A stretch of 64,000 nt of DNA from Hyphomicrobium album (GCF_009708035.1 NZ_WMBQ01000001.1:496001-560000); one strand, 5' to 3'. Shown: positions 44,136 to 53,496, counted from the first letter of the stretch. Translations and numbers: made by a program. The notes: generated by a model from the letters alone, not told the origin.

Positions 44136-45679
44136 CAGGCGCCATCGACCAGCTCCCTCGTCGCTTCAACATGGCGGCCTACGCCATCGGCCGCGCGGCG
44201 GCATTGCGCCCGCAGCATCCTGCGCTGCTGGTCACTGCCGATGCCGATGGCACGCCCGCGGAGATGTGGTCGTTTGCCGATGTCGAGGATGCGATCCTGC
44301 GGATTGCCGGAGGCTTGCGGGCGAGCGGCTTGCAACCGGGTGCGCGCATCCTTATCCGCCTCGACAACACCAGCGCCTACGCCCTTCTGTTCTTCGGCGC
44401 CATCGCCGGCGGCTTCGTGCCGCTGCCCACCTCGGCGCAACTTACCGAAGTGGAAGCGCAGTTCCTGTTGCTGGACAGCGGTGCGGAAGCGATCGCGCTC
44501 GGCGGCGAGTTCGGCTTGAGCAGCGTCCCCTCGGGCGTGCGCGTCTTCGATACCGACGACATCGCCCGCATGCTGCGCGAGGCACCGCGGGCTGGGTATG
44601 CCGACACGGCCGCCGACGATCCGGCCTTCCTCATCTATACGTCCGGCACGACCGCTAGGCCGAAAGGCGTGCTGCACGCGCAGCGTTCCGCCTTCGGGCG
44701 CCGGCCGATGTATCAAGGCTGGTACGGTCTCACGCCGGATGACCGCATGCTGCATGCGGGCGCGTTCAACTGGACCTTCACGCTCGGCACGGGGCTGACC
44801 GATCCCTGGGCGAACGGCGCCACGGCGATCATCTACACGGGTGAAAAGGACCCGGCGCTGTGGCCGCGCCTCATCGCGCGGACCGGCGCTACGCTGTTCG
44901 CCGGCGTGCCCGGAATCTATCGCCAGATGCTCAAGTACGCCGCGCCCTCGCGCGACGATTTCGGCGTGCTGCGGCACGGTCTGATGGCCGGCGAGAGCCC
45001 GCCCCCGGGATTGTTCGAGGAGTGGGAGGCGTGCACCGGTCGCCCTCTCTATGAAGCGCTCGGCATGAGCGAGATATCGACCTACGTCTCATCCGGCCCT
45101 GCCGTCCCGCGCCGCACCGGCGCCGTGGGCAAGGCCCAGCCTGGCCGCCGCATCGCCGTTCTTCCGGTAGAGGGCGGCGACCAGCCCCTTCCCTCCGGCG
45201 AGGAAGGATTGCTCGCAGTGCATCGCTCCGACCCCGGCCTCATGCTCGGCTATTGGCAGCGGCCGGACGAGGAAGCGGCCGTCTATCGCGGCGAGTGGTT
45301 CGTCGGCGGCGACCTCGCGGCCGTCGACGCGGACGGCTACGTGTTCCATCGCGGACGCGCCAACGACCTCATGAAAGCCCTCGGCTACCGCGTGTCGCCT
45401 CTGGAGGTCGAGGCCGCGCTGAGCGAGCACCCTTCGGTCGCCGAAGTGGCCTGCGCCGAGGTCAAAGTGCGCGCCGATGTCAGCGTCATCGCCGCCTTTA
45501 TCGTCGCGCATGCGGGCGCAGCGCGCGACGCCGGCGAGATCGAGCGCTTTGCCGCCGAGCGGCTCGCCGCCTACAAGTGCCCGCGTTCGATCATGTTCGT
45601 TGACGCCCTGCCGCGCACCGCCAATGGCAAATTAATGCGCTCGGCCCTGCGCTTGCCGGATGGTTTGTCCACAGCCTAG
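44132..45679 (+). CDS. AMP-dependent acyl-CoA synthetase/ligase
   Basis: This adenylate-forming enzyme of 515 residues converts a carboxylic acid to its CoA ester. Core motifs are IYTSGTTARPKGVLH near residue 168, YEALGMSEISTY near residue 307, and the C-terminal hinge HRGRANDLMKALGYRVSP and final PRTANGKLMRS, which holds the catalytic Lys. The architecture fits medium-chain or aromatic acid ligases; the substrate is unknown. Translational coupling to the upstream peptide-binding protein gene is unusual. The stop codon TAG lies inside the left arm of the repeat that begins at 45676. Confidence 0.88.
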   Translation: MTGAIDQLPRRFNMAAYAIGRAAALRPQHPALLVTADADGTPAEMWSFADVEDAILRIAGGLRASGLQPGARILIRLDNTSAYALLFFGAIAGGFVPLPTSAQLTEVEAQFLLLDSGAEAIALGGEFGLSSVPSGVRVFDTDDIARMLREAPRAGYADTAADDPAFLIYTSGTTARPKGVLHAQRSAFGRRPMYQGWYGLTPDDRMLHAGAFNWTFTLGTGLTDPWANGATAIIYTGEKDPALWPRLIARTGATLFAGVPGIYRQMLKYAAPSRDDFGVLRHGLMAGESPPPGLFEEWEACTGRPLYEALGMSEISTYVSSGPAVPRRTGAVGKAQPGRRIAVLPVEGGDQPLPSGEEGLLAVHRSDPGLMLGYWQRPDEEAAVYRGEWFVGGDLAAVDADGYVFHRGRANDLMKALGYRVSPLEVEAALSEHPSVAEVACAEVKVRADVSVIAAFIVAHAGAARDAGEIERFAAERLAAYKCPRSIMFVDALPRTANGKLMRSALRLPDGLSTA

Positions 45680-45813
45680 CGTGATGATCGAGAAATTCGC
45701 TACCATCAGCGGCGGGGTATCGGGCGAATTTCTCGATCTGAATCACACTAGAAAATCCATGACTCTAGTGTCCAAGCAGCGATCTCTGGCGAACTTCGGA
45801 ATCGGGACACTAG
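45676..45813. repeat. Two-hairpin intergenic repeat, copy A
   Basis: Hairpin 1: CTAGCGTGAT...GATCGAGAAATTCGC (arm 45676-45700) pairs with GCGAATTTCTCGAT plus ATCACACTAG (45724-45751). Hairpin 2: CTAGTGTCC (45765-45773) pairs with GGACACTAG (45805-45813), with a degenerate interior containing GAACTTCGGAATCGG. Copy B at 51208-51373 has the same order and core sequences. The acyl-CoA ligase stop codon is the TAG in the first arm. A weak terminator-like AGCC...GGCT plus T-run lies just after, at 45827-45845. Confidence 0.8.
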
Positions 45814-45952
45814 CCTGTGGCTTCTGAGCCGCGGCGGGGCTTTTTCCGCCGTCGCGCTGCTCATGCCGTAAAATTGAGTGCTAATGGCATCAAGGTGCAG
45901 CGACCGGGATTTTGCGCACCTTCAGGGCATCGTGCGAACGCGGAGGCAAGGC

Positions 45953-46303
45953 ATGCTTGACGAGCTCATTCAGTATCTGGGCGCACACCCCGGCGTCATG
46001 ACCGCCATCGCCGTCACCGCGCTGCTGGCCGTCGTCGGTCTCTGGTACGTCGTCTCGCACCACCTGCAGGCGATCATGATCACACTGCTGACCGCCGGCG
46101 GCATCGGCTCCGGCTTTCTCGTTCTCTACCGCGGCTTCAGCGCCGAGATGAAAGACCTGATGGGCATCGGCCTGTTTCTCGTCGTCATCTTCCCGATCAT
46201 CTTCTGGCAGGCGATCAAACTGATCGAGCCGTCGACGCCGGAAGAGCGTGCGGGACGCCGCCCCACGCCCTCGCGCGCCTTCTTCAAGCGCAAGGCGACG
46301 TGA
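45953..46303 (+). CDS. Small inner-membrane protein of unknown function
   Basis: The 116-residue protein has three hydrophobic helices (about residues 17-35, 38-58 and 66-86) and a basic C-terminal tail rich in Arg and Pro (EERAGRRPTPSRAFFKRKAT). The chosen ATG is 6 bases after a GGAGG box. No family is recognised. It is convergent with the outer-membrane protein gene; the stops are 3 bases apart. Confidence 0.65.
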   Translation: MLDELIQYLGAHPGVMTAIAVTALLAVVGLWYVVSHHLQAIMITLLTAGGIGSGFLVLYRGFSAEMKDLMGIGLFLVVIFPIIFWQAIKLIEPSTPEERAGRRPTPSRAFFKRKAT

Positions 46304-46306
46304 CCT

Positions 46307-47116
46307 TCAGGGTCTGTAGTTGATACCGACACGCGCGACCTGGGCCGACAGATCGGCCTCGACGAACATGGTCTGCGTGAAGGCCGGCGAGTTGCTCGTC
46401 GGCACGGCGACGTTCATCGAGCCGAAGTCGAGATAGAGGTACTCGGCCTTGATCGACCAGCGTCCGTCGAGTAGCCACTCGCCGCCACCGCCCACTACCC
46501 AGCCGACCTTGACCTCGCTGCCCTCCCCGAAGCCCGTGCCGCCGAAGACAATTCCGTTGTTGGCGTTGTCGCTATAGCTGCTGGAAAAAGTGAAGTCGGT
46601 GAGAGCCAGACCGCCGGTGGCATACAGCAAGAGGTCCGGCAGCACCGTGTAGCCGAGGCGTCCGCGCAGGGTAGCCAGCCAGCTCGTCGACATGCTCTCG
46701 CCCAGCACATAGCTCGTGCCAGCGAACACAGAGGGAAAGAGACCCGTTGGGCTTGCCGACGCGCTCAGATCGAACGCGCCGAAATCTCCTTCACCGCCGT
46801 AGACGACATTGCCGTTTTGCCAGTTGTAGCCGCCTTGAACGCCGCCGGTGAACCCCGAAGATGACAGGTCCCCGGTACCGCTCGCGGCGACAGCAGTGCC
46901 GTTCGCTGCGGAGGGATCGGGTGGTTGCTCGCAGAACACCCCATTGGCGTTATCGGGCACACAGCCTGGATTTGTCGAGTAGCCCGACGAGCCCCACGCG
47001 GCGCCGGCATTGAGGCCGATGTAGGTGCCGCTGAACGGCAGCGTGCCATCCGCGCGCGCTGATGATGTAAACAGGACGAGCGCCGTTGCGATGGCTGTCG
47101 CGCCGCGAATTCTCAT
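46307..47116 (-). CDS. Outer membrane beta-barrel protein (Omp25/31-like)
   Basis: The 269-residue protein has a signal peptide (residues 4-22, cleavage after SARA) and an eight-stranded barrel typical of the Omp25/31 group: FSGTYIGLNAGAAWG at strand 1, GGVQGGYNWQNG, STSWLATLRGRLGY, LLDGRWSIKAEYLYLDFGS, and a final strand RVGINYRP. The last residue is Pro rather than the usual aromatic, which is atypical for barrel assembly. A downstream start at 47116 (MRIRGATA) was chosen over 47143 because it fits the signal peptide. Confidence 0.82.
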   Translation of the reverse strand: MRIRGATAIATALVLFTSSARADGTLPFSGTYIGLNAGAAWGSSGYSTNPGCVPDNANGVFCEQPPDPSAANGTAVAASGTGDLSSSGFTGGVQGGYNWQNGNVVYGGEGDFGAFDLSASASPTGLFPSVFAGTSYVLGESMSTSWLATLRGRLGYTVLPDLLLYATGGLALTDFTFSSSYSDNANNGIVFGGTGFGEGSEVKVGWVVGGGGEWLLDGRWSIKAEYLYLDFGSMNVAVPTSNSPAFTQTMFVEADLSAQVARVGINYRP

Positions 47117-47227
47117 GCGTATCCTCCCCGATGGATCACGCAAGAACCAGAATCACTCGGGAAGCCTATAAGGCATGGTGTACGCCGTACAGGGACTAGA
47201 CTGGGCCCGACAGCGCCGACGATTCTC

Positions 47228-50200
47228 TCACGCCGCCTTCTTCGCCTTACTCGCAACTCCGGCAAGCTGGCCGATGAACCCGCGCACGCCCTTGAGGCGG
47301 TCGGCGGGCAAATCCCACTCGGCGCGGAACACGAGCTTCTGGTCGGGCTGCACCTTGATGATGCCGCGCGAAGCCTGCACGAACTGCACCAATCCTTCCG
47401 GGTTGGCGAACGAGTTCCGATAGAAGCCGACGACCGCACCGCGCGGGCCGGCATCCACCTGCGACACCCCCGCCTGCCGGCACAGCGCCTTGATCTCCAT
47501 GACATCGAGCAGATGCTCGACCTCCTCCGGCAGCTGACCGAAGCGGTCGACGAGCTCGGCGGCAAACCCGTCGATCTCCTCGCGCGTCTCGAGCGTCGAC
47601 AGGCGGCGATAGAGGCCGAGGCGGAGTTGCAGGTCGGCGACGTAGCTCTCCGGAATGAGCACCGAGGTACCGAGCGAGATCGTCGGGCTCCACTGCTCGG
47701 TCGTGTCCTCCAGGTCGCCGCCCTTCATTGACGCGACCGCCTCCTCCAGCATGGACTGGTAGAGCTCGAAGCCAACCTCGCGGATGTGGCCCGACTGCTC
47801 CTCGCCGAGCAGGTTGCCGGCGCCGCGGATGTCGAGATCGTGCGAGGCGAGCGAGAAGCCGGCGCCGAGCGTGTCGAGCGACTGCAGGACCTTGAGCCGC
47901 TTGTCGGCGGCCTCGGTGAGCGCCTTGCCGATAGGTATGGTGATATAGGCGTAGGCGCGCGCCTTCGATCGGCCGACGCGGCCGCGGAGCTGATAGAGCT
48001 GCGCCAGGCCGAACATGTCGGCGCGGTGCACGATCAGCGTGTTGGCATTCGGCAGGTCGAGGCCGGATTCGACGATGGCCGTCGACAGCAGCACATCGTA
48101 CTTGCCGTCGTAGAAGGCCGTCATCACGTCCTCCAGCTCGCCGGGCGACAGCTGACCGGTGGCGCGGGCGAACGTCAGCTCCGGCACGGCTTCGCGCAGG
48201 AACTCGGCGATGTCGTCGAGGTCGGAGATGCGCGGGGCCACGTAGAAGCTCTGCCCGCCCCGATAGCGCTCGCGCCGCAGCGCGTCGCGGACGATCATCG
48301 GATCGAACGGCGAGATGTAGGTGCGCACGGCGAGCCGGTCGACGGGCGGCGTCGTGATGAGCGACAGCTCGCGCACGCCGGTGAGCGCCAGCTGCAACGT
48401 GCGCGGAATGGGCGTCGCCGACAGAGTAAGGACGTGCACGTCCTCCTTCAGCTTTTTCAGCCGCTCCTTGTGGCCGACGCCGAAGTGCTGCTCCTCGTCG
48501 ATGATCAGTAGCCCGAGCCGCTTGAATTCGATCGACTTGCTCAGCAGCGCGTGCGTGCCGATGACGATATCGACCGAGCCGCTTTTGAGCCCTTCCTTCA
48601 CGTCCGTGAGGCCCTTGGCGCCGACGAGGCGCGAAGCCTGCGCAATGTGGACGGGAAGACCTTGGAAGCGATCGGTGAACGTCTTGAAGTGCTGGCGGGC
48701 GAGCAGGGTCGTTGGCACCACGACCGCAACCTGCAGCCCGTTCATCGCCCCGACGAACGCCGCGCGCAGCGCCACCTCGGTCTTGCCGAAGCCGACGTCG
48801 CCGCACACCAGACGATCCATCGGACGCCCGGCGGAGAGATCGCCCAGAACGGCTTCGATGCTCGTCTCCTGATCCTCGGTCTCCTCGTACGGGAACCGGG
48901 CGACGAATTCGTCGAAGGCGCCATCCGGCGCGGCAATGGCAGGCGCTTCCTTCAACAGGCGCAGGGCGGCGATCTTGATCAGCTCCGATGCGATCTCGCG
49001 TAGCCGCTTCTTGAGCTTCGCCTTGCGCGATTGCCAGGCGGCGCCGCCGAGCTTGTCGAGTTGCGCGTCGCTCTCGTCGGCGCCGTAGCGCGACAGAAGC
49101 TCGATGTTCTCGACGGGCAGGAACAGCTTGTCGCCGCCGGCGTAGTGCAGCTCGAGGCAGTCATGCGGGGCGTTGAGCACCGTGATGGTCTTCAACCCGG
49201 CAAAGCGGCCGATGCCGTGGTCGGCATGCACGACGAGATCGCCGACTGACAGGCTCGTCGCCTCGGTGAGCACGTCGACCGCGGAGCGCTGCTTGCGGCG
49301 CGGCCGAACCAGGCGATCGCCGAGAATGTCCTGCTCGCCGATGACGGCCAGCTCGGGCGTCTCGAAGCCCTGCTCCAGGCCAAGCACACCCAGGCCCGTC
49401 GCCGTGCCCGGCAGCGCCAGCGCCTCGGCGTAGGACTCGACGCGCTGCACGTCCTTGAGACCGTGGTCCGAAAGCAGCGTCGCCAGTCGCTCGCGCGCGC
49501 CCGGGGTCCACGCCGCGACGATGACGCGCCGCGCCTCGCCCTGGATGCGGCGGATGTGGCCGACGACCGCGTCGAACACGTTGACGTCGCCCTGCTGGCG
49601 CTCGGCAGCGAATGTACGGCCGCCGCGTCCGCGCCAGGAGCGGACGTTCGGTGCCTCGGCTTCCTCGAATGGCGTCAGCTTGTAGGAGCGATGCTTTTCG
49701 ACCTCCGCCGCCAGCGCCTTTTGGTCGAGGTACATGCGGTCGGGCGGCACGGGCTTGTAGGGCGGTCCGCCGAACTTCAGCTCCTCCAACGCTTCGCGGC
49801 GCGCCTCGTAGTGCTCGGCAATCTGCTCGAAGCGGCTCTTCGCCGATTCATCGGCCCGATGGTCGAAGCTCACCGGCACGCCGGGCAGATAGTCGAACAG
49901 CGTCTCCATATGATCGTGGAACAGCGGCAGCCAGTGCTCCTGCCCTGGATAGCGATGCCCGGCGCTCACCGCCGCGTAGAGCGGGTCGTCGACCGTGTTG
50001 CCACCGAACAACTCGACGTAGCGGGCGCGGAAGAGCTTCTCCGCCTCCTCGCCGAACGCCACCTCGCTCACCGGCATGAGGGCGAGCTTCTGCACCGGCT
50101 TGGTCGTGCGCTGCGTCTGGACGTCGAAGGCCTTCACCGTCTCCAGCGTGTCGCCGAAGAAATCGAGCCGCACCGGGCTCGAGCGCCCCGGCGGATAGAG

Positions 50201-50725
50201 ATCGAGGATACCGCCGCGCACCGCGTACTCGCCCGGCTCCATCACCGTGCCGGAACGCGTGTAGCCCATCAGCGCCAGCCGCTGCGTCAGGCGCGCCATG
50301 TCGATGCGCTGCCCCGGCGCCAGCGCCTTGGTCGTGCGTTTGATGAAGGCGCGCGACGGCACGCACTGCACGATGGCGTTGACGGTGGTCAGCACCACAG
50401 TCGGATGCTTGCGCGTGCCTAGCGACAGCTTGGCGAGCGTCGCCATGCGCCTGGCGACGATGTCAGAATGCGGACCAATGCGGTCGTAGGGCACCGTGTC
50501 CCAGGCCGGAAAGGTGACGACGCGCACGTTGGGCGCGAAGAACGACAGCGCCTGCTCGAGCGCCTCCAGCCGGCGATCGTCGCGCGCCACATGCAGCACT
50601 GTGCCTGGCGCCTTATCGGAGCCGGCCTCGTTGACGAGCTGCGCGAGCACCAGCGCGTCGAGCCCTTCGGGGACGCCCGCGATGATGCGCGCCGTGTGAT
50701 CCTCGTTGCCCTTAGGCGCCGTCAT
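47228..50725 (-). CDS. mfd: Transcription-repair coupling factor
   Basis: Mfd removes stalled RNA polymerase and recruits UvrA to the lesion. The 1165-residue protein has the UvrB-homology region at the N-terminus (PAWDTVPYDRIGPHSD), the CarD-like RNA-polymerase-interacting module (DLVVHADHGIGRFAGL, residues ~500-560), and a RecG-like translocase with Walker A GDVGFGKTEVAL, DEEQ in IIDEEQHFGVGHKE, and TAT-type SATPIPRTL, then the C-terminal autoinhibitory domain. The start overlaps the sdhE stop (ATGA), so the two are coupled. Confidence 0.96.
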   Translation of the reverse strand: MTAPKGNEDHTARIIAGVPEGLDALVLAQLVNEAGSDKAPGTVLHVARDDRRLEALEQALSFFAPNVRVVTFPAWDTVPYDRIGPHSDIVARRMATLAKLSLGTRKHPTVVLTTVNAIVQCVPSRAFIKRTTKALAPGQRIDMARLTQRLALMGYTRSGTVMEPGEYAVRGGILDLYPPGRSSPVRLDFFGDTLETVKAFDVQTQRTTKPVQKLALMPVSEVAFGEEAEKLFRARYVELFGGNTVDDPLYAAVSAGHRYPGQEHWLPLFHDHMETLFDYLPGVPVSFDHRADESAKSRFEQIAEHYEARREALEELKFGGPPYKPVPPDRMYLDQKALAAEVEKHRSYKLTPFEEAEAPNVRSWRGRGGRTFAAERQQGDVNVFDAVVGHIRRIQGEARRVIVAAWTPGARERLATLLSDHGLKDVQRVESYAEALALPGTATGLGVLGLEQGFETPELAVIGEQDILGDRLVRPRRKQRSAVDVLTEATSLSVGDLVVHADHGIGRFAGLKTITVLNAPHDCLELHYAGGDKLFLPVENIELLSRYGADESDAQLDKLGGAAWQSRKAKLKKRLREIASELIKIAALRLLKEAPAIAAPDGAFDEFVARFPYEETEDQETSIEAVLGDLSAGRPMDRLVCGDVGFGKTEVALRAAFVGAMNGLQVAVVVPTTLLARQHFKTFTDRFQGLPVHIAQASRLVGAKGLTDVKEGLKSGSVDIVIGTHALLSKSIEFKRLGLLIIDEEQHFGVGHKERLKKLKEDVHVLTLSATPIPRTLQLALTGVRELSLITTPPVDRLAVRTYISPFDPMIVRDALRRERYRGGQSFYVAPRISDLDDIAEFLREAVPELTFARATGQLSPGELEDVMTAFYDGKYDVLLSTAIVESGLDLPNANTLIVHRADMFGLAQLYQLRGRVGRSKARAYAYITIPIGKALTEAADKRLKVLQSLDTLGAGFSLASHDLDIRGAGNLLGEEQSGHIREVGFELYQSMLEEAVASMKGGDLEDTTEQWSPTISLGTSVLIPESYVADLQLRLGLYRRLSTLETREEIDGFAAELVDRFGQLPEEVEHLLDVMEIKALCRQAGVSQVDAGPRGAVVGFYRNSFANPEGLVQFVQASRGIIKVQPDQKLVFRAEWDLPADRLKGVRGFIGQLAGVASKAKKAA

Positions 50726-51021
50726 TTCGTCTCAAATCCCTCGCCGGCCGCCAACTGTGACAGCCCATGATGCGCGCGCAGTCCGTCGATAAGCCCCGCA
50801 AATTCGCCCGCGTCGACAACCGAGCCCTGGGTGAACCACTGGTTGAGCAACGGATCAGGAAGCGCCAGCAAGCGCTCGAAAACCGCAAGCTCCGTCGGCG
50901 ACATAGATGCAAGGCGGGCCTCGGCATAGCGGCCGAGGACAATGTCCATCTCCTTGGTGCCGCGGTGCGCTGCGCGATAGGCTGCGCGTCGGCGCCGCGT
51001 CTCCAGGTCGTCCTGCATCAT
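50722..51021 (-). CDS. sdhE: Succinate dehydrogenase assembly factor SdhE (FAD assembly)
   Basis: The 99-residue protein belongs to the SdhE/YgfY/SDH5 family that helps attach FAD to the SdhA flavoprotein. The conserved region is RRAAYRAAHRGTKEMDIVLGRYAE, including the RGxxE motif, followed by ELAVFERLLALPDPLLNQWF. Two neighbouring ATGs (51021 and 51018) are possible. It is the first gene of the sdhE-mfd pair and diverges from recG, with the two-hairpin repeat between them. Confidence 0.9.
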   Translation of the reverse strand: MMQDDLETRRRRAAYRAAHRGTKEMDIVLGRYAEARLASMSPTELAVFERLLALPDPLLNQWFTQGSVVDAGEFAGLIDGLRAHHGLSQLAAGEGFETK

Positions 51022-51377
51022 GTACCGCTTTCTTGGATAACCCGCGCGCGAGGCTTGACGCGGCGCAGACCGACCGCCACGCTTGTAGGGTTCGGGACGT
51101 TGATATAGCGCTCGTTCCGCATCGCGCAAAGGGCGGAAGGAGCCCACGTCCTCAGTCTGGCGCGACACTTTTCCCGCGCCCTCCCCGCTGATCTGTCGAG
51201 GCCAGCCAGTGCGATGATCGAGAAGTTCGCCATCATTTGCGAGATGGTCGAGAGCGAACTTCTCGATCTGAATCACACTGGCAAGCAGTCGCTTGTAGTG
51301 TCCCTTATGAGTCCGGAGTTCGCTACACAGCCCAGCGGCCCCCACCGGCGAACTCCGGACTCGGGACACTAACGCCC
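51022..51377. other. sdhE-recG divergent intergenic region
   Basis: This gap of about 356 bases contains the two-hairpin repeat copy B (51208-51373), which fills nearly the whole recG leader. The sdhE side (51022-51207) has no recognisable feature. I see no conventional ribosome site for recG. Confidence 0.5.
51208..51373. repeat. Two-hairpin intergenic repeat, copy B
   Basis: Hairpin 1: CCAGTG...GATGATCGAGAAGTTCGC (51208-51232) pairs with GCGAACTTCTCGATC plus CACTGG (51256-51283). Hairpin 2: TAGTGTCCC (51298-51306) plus GAGTCCGGAGTTCGC (51311-51325) pairs perfectly with GCGAACTCCGGACTC (51350-51364) plus GGGACACTA (51365-51373), with TTAT bulged. The cores match copy A at 45676-45813. It ends 4 bases before the recG start codon. 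Confidence 0.82.
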
Positions 51378-53495
51378 ATGCGGCCCATCGAGCTGACGCC
51401 CCTCTTCGCATCGCTGCAGTCTTTGACCGGGATAGGTCCGCGGCTCATCCTGCTGATGCGGAAATGCGTCAACCTGCCTGCCGGGATCACCGAACCGCGC
51501 GTGCTCGACCTGCTGTGGCATCTGCCGACCGGCGTTGTCGACCGCCGGGCCGAACCCGCCATCGCCGAGGCCGTGCCGGGCAGCATCGCCACCCTCAAGG
51601 TGCGCGTCCTGAAGCACAAGCCGCCGCCGCGGGGTAACAATCGGGCGCCCTACAAGGTCCAGGTGGAGGACGACACGGGCAAGCTCGACCTCGTGTTCTT
51701 CCACGCCGAGCGCAAGTTCATCGAGCGGCAATTGCCCGTCGGCGAGGAGCGCTACGTCTCGGGACGCGTCGAGCGCTATTCCGACAAACTGCAGATGTCG
51801 CACCCGGACTACATCGTACCGCCCGAGGCGCGCGGCGACCTGCCGATGCTGGAGCCGGTTTACCCGCTCACCGCTGGCCTGTCGGGCAAGATCGTGCAGA
51901 AGGCGACGCGGCAGGCTCTCGAGCGCCTGCGTCCCGTGCCGGAGTGGCAGGAGGCCACCTGGATCAAGGCGCGCGCCTGGCCGGACTTCAGCGACGCGCT
52001 GCAGCGTCTTCATAAGCCGACGGATGGCGCCGACGTATCGGCAGGAGGCGCACCGTGGCAGCGGCTTGCCTACGACGAGCTCCTCGCCGGCCAGATCGCG
52101 CTGGCGCTGGTTCGACAGAACTTCAAGTCGCGACCCGGGCGCATCGTGAAGGGTGACGGCAGCCTGCGCGCCAAGCTCGCCGACGCCCTCCCGTTCGCGC
52201 TCACCAACGCCCAGCGCGAAGCGATGCGCGAGATCGAAGCCGATATGGGTGCGCCACGCCGCATGCTCCGGCTGCTGCAGGGCGACGTCGGCTCCGGCAA
52301 GACCGTCGTTGCCCTCCTCGCGATGGCCATTGCCGTGGAAGCCGGCGGGCAGGCGGCGCTGATGGCGCCCACCGAAGTGCTCGCCCGCCAGCATCTGGAA
52401 ACGATCGGTCCGCTTGCCGACAAGGCCGGGCTGCGCGTCGGACTGCTCACCGGGCGCGAGAAGGGCCGCGGCCGCAAGGACATTCTCGACCGGCTCGCCA
52501 GCGGCGATATCGACATCATCATCGGCACGCACGCTTTGTTCCAGGCCGACGTCGTCTTCCGCGATCTCGCCTTTGCCGTCATCGACGAGCAGCACCGCTT
52601 CGGCGTGCACCAGCGCCTGCAACTGCAGTCGAAGGGCAACGGCAGCGGCACCGACGTGCTGGTCATGACCGCCACGCCCATCCCGCGCACGCTGGTGATG
52701 ACGCACTACGGCGACCTCGACGTCTCGCGGCTCACCGAAAAGCCGCCGGGCCGCAAACCGATCGTCACCAAGAAGATCCCGACCGGCAAGATGGAGAAGC
52801 TGGTCGAGCGCCTGCGCACGCAGCTCGCCGACGGCGCCCAGGTCTATTGGGTCTGCCCGCTGATCGAGAGCTCGGAGGTGTCGGAGCTCGCCGCCGCCGA
52901 GGAGCGCCACGCCCATCTCGTACAGCTATTCGGCAAGGAGAACGTCGGCCTCCTGCACGGCGGCATGCAGGACAAGGCGAAGGACGCAGCCATGGAGGCG
53001 TTCTCCTCCGGGCAGCTCAAGATCCTCGTCGCGACGACGGTGATCGAGGTCGGCGTCAACGTCCCCAACGCCAACATCATGGTCATCGAGCACGCCGAGC
53101 GCTTCGGGCTCGCTCAGCTGCATCAGCTCCGCGGCCGCGTCGGCCGCGGAACGCGCGAGAGCTATTGCATGCTGCTCTACAAGGCGCCGCTCGGCGAGAC
53201 GGCGAAGGCGCGCCTCGAAATGATGGAAGAGACCGAGGACGGGTTCCTCATCGCCGAGAAGGACCTGGAATTGCGCGGCGGCGGCGAGGTCTTGGGGGCC
53301 CGCCAGAGCGGTGCGCCGGGATTTCGGGTCGCCGAGGTGCCGGGCTTCGAGGCGCTGCTGACGGCGGCGCGCGACGATGCACGGCTGCTGCTCGCCGCCG
53401 ATCCGATGCTGGCGAGCCCGCGCGGCCAGGCGCTGCGCACGCTGCTCTACATCTTCGAATGCGACGAGGCCGTGCGCCTGTTCCGCGCCGCTTGA
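51378..53495 (+). CDS. recG: ATP-dependent DNA helicase RecG
   Basis: RecG processes stalled replication forks and Holliday junctions. The 705-residue protein has an N-terminal wedge domain with an OB fold (GNNRAPYKVQVEDDTGKLDLVFF, in pieces), the helicase Walker A GDVGSGKTVVALLA near residue 305, DEQH in IDEQHRFGVHQR, and TATPIPRTL, then the TRG motif region at the end. It is open further upstream only through the repeat; the ATG at 51378 matches the family start. Leader sequence is almost all repeat copy B, so initiation may depend on that structure. Confidence 0.94.
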   Translation: MRPIELTPLFASLQSLTGIGPRLILLMRKCVNLPAGITEPRVLDLLWHLPTGVVDRRAEPAIAEAVPGSIATLKVRVLKHKPPPRGNNRAPYKVQVEDDTGKLDLVFFHAERKFIERQLPVGEERYVSGRVERYSDKLQMSHPDYIVPPEARGDLPMLEPVYPLTAGLSGKIVQKATRQALERLRPVPEWQEATWIKARAWPDFSDALQRLHKPTDGADVSAGGAPWQRLAYDELLAGQIALALVRQNFKSRPGRIVKGDGSLRAKLADALPFALTNAQREAMREIEADMGAPRRMLRLLQGDVGSGKTVVALLAMAIAVEAGGQAALMAPTEVLARQHLETIGPLADKAGLRVGLLTGREKGRGRKDILDRLASGDIDIIIGTHALFQADVVFRDLAFAVIDEQHRFGVHQRLQLQSKGNGSGTDVLVMTATPIPRTLVMTHYGDLDVSRLTEKPPGRKPIVTKKIPTGKMEKLVERLRTQLADGAQVYWVCPLIESSEVSELAAAEERHAHLVQLFGKENVGLLHGGMQDKAKDAAMEAFSSGQLKILVATTVIEVGVNVPNANIMVIEHAERFGLAQLHQLRGRVGRGTRESYCMLLYKAPLGETAKARLEMMEETEDGFLIAEKDLELRGGGEVLGARQSGAPGFRVAEVPGFEALLTAARDDARLLLAADPMLASPRGQALRTLLYIFECDEAVRLFRAA

Positions 53496-53496
53496 T

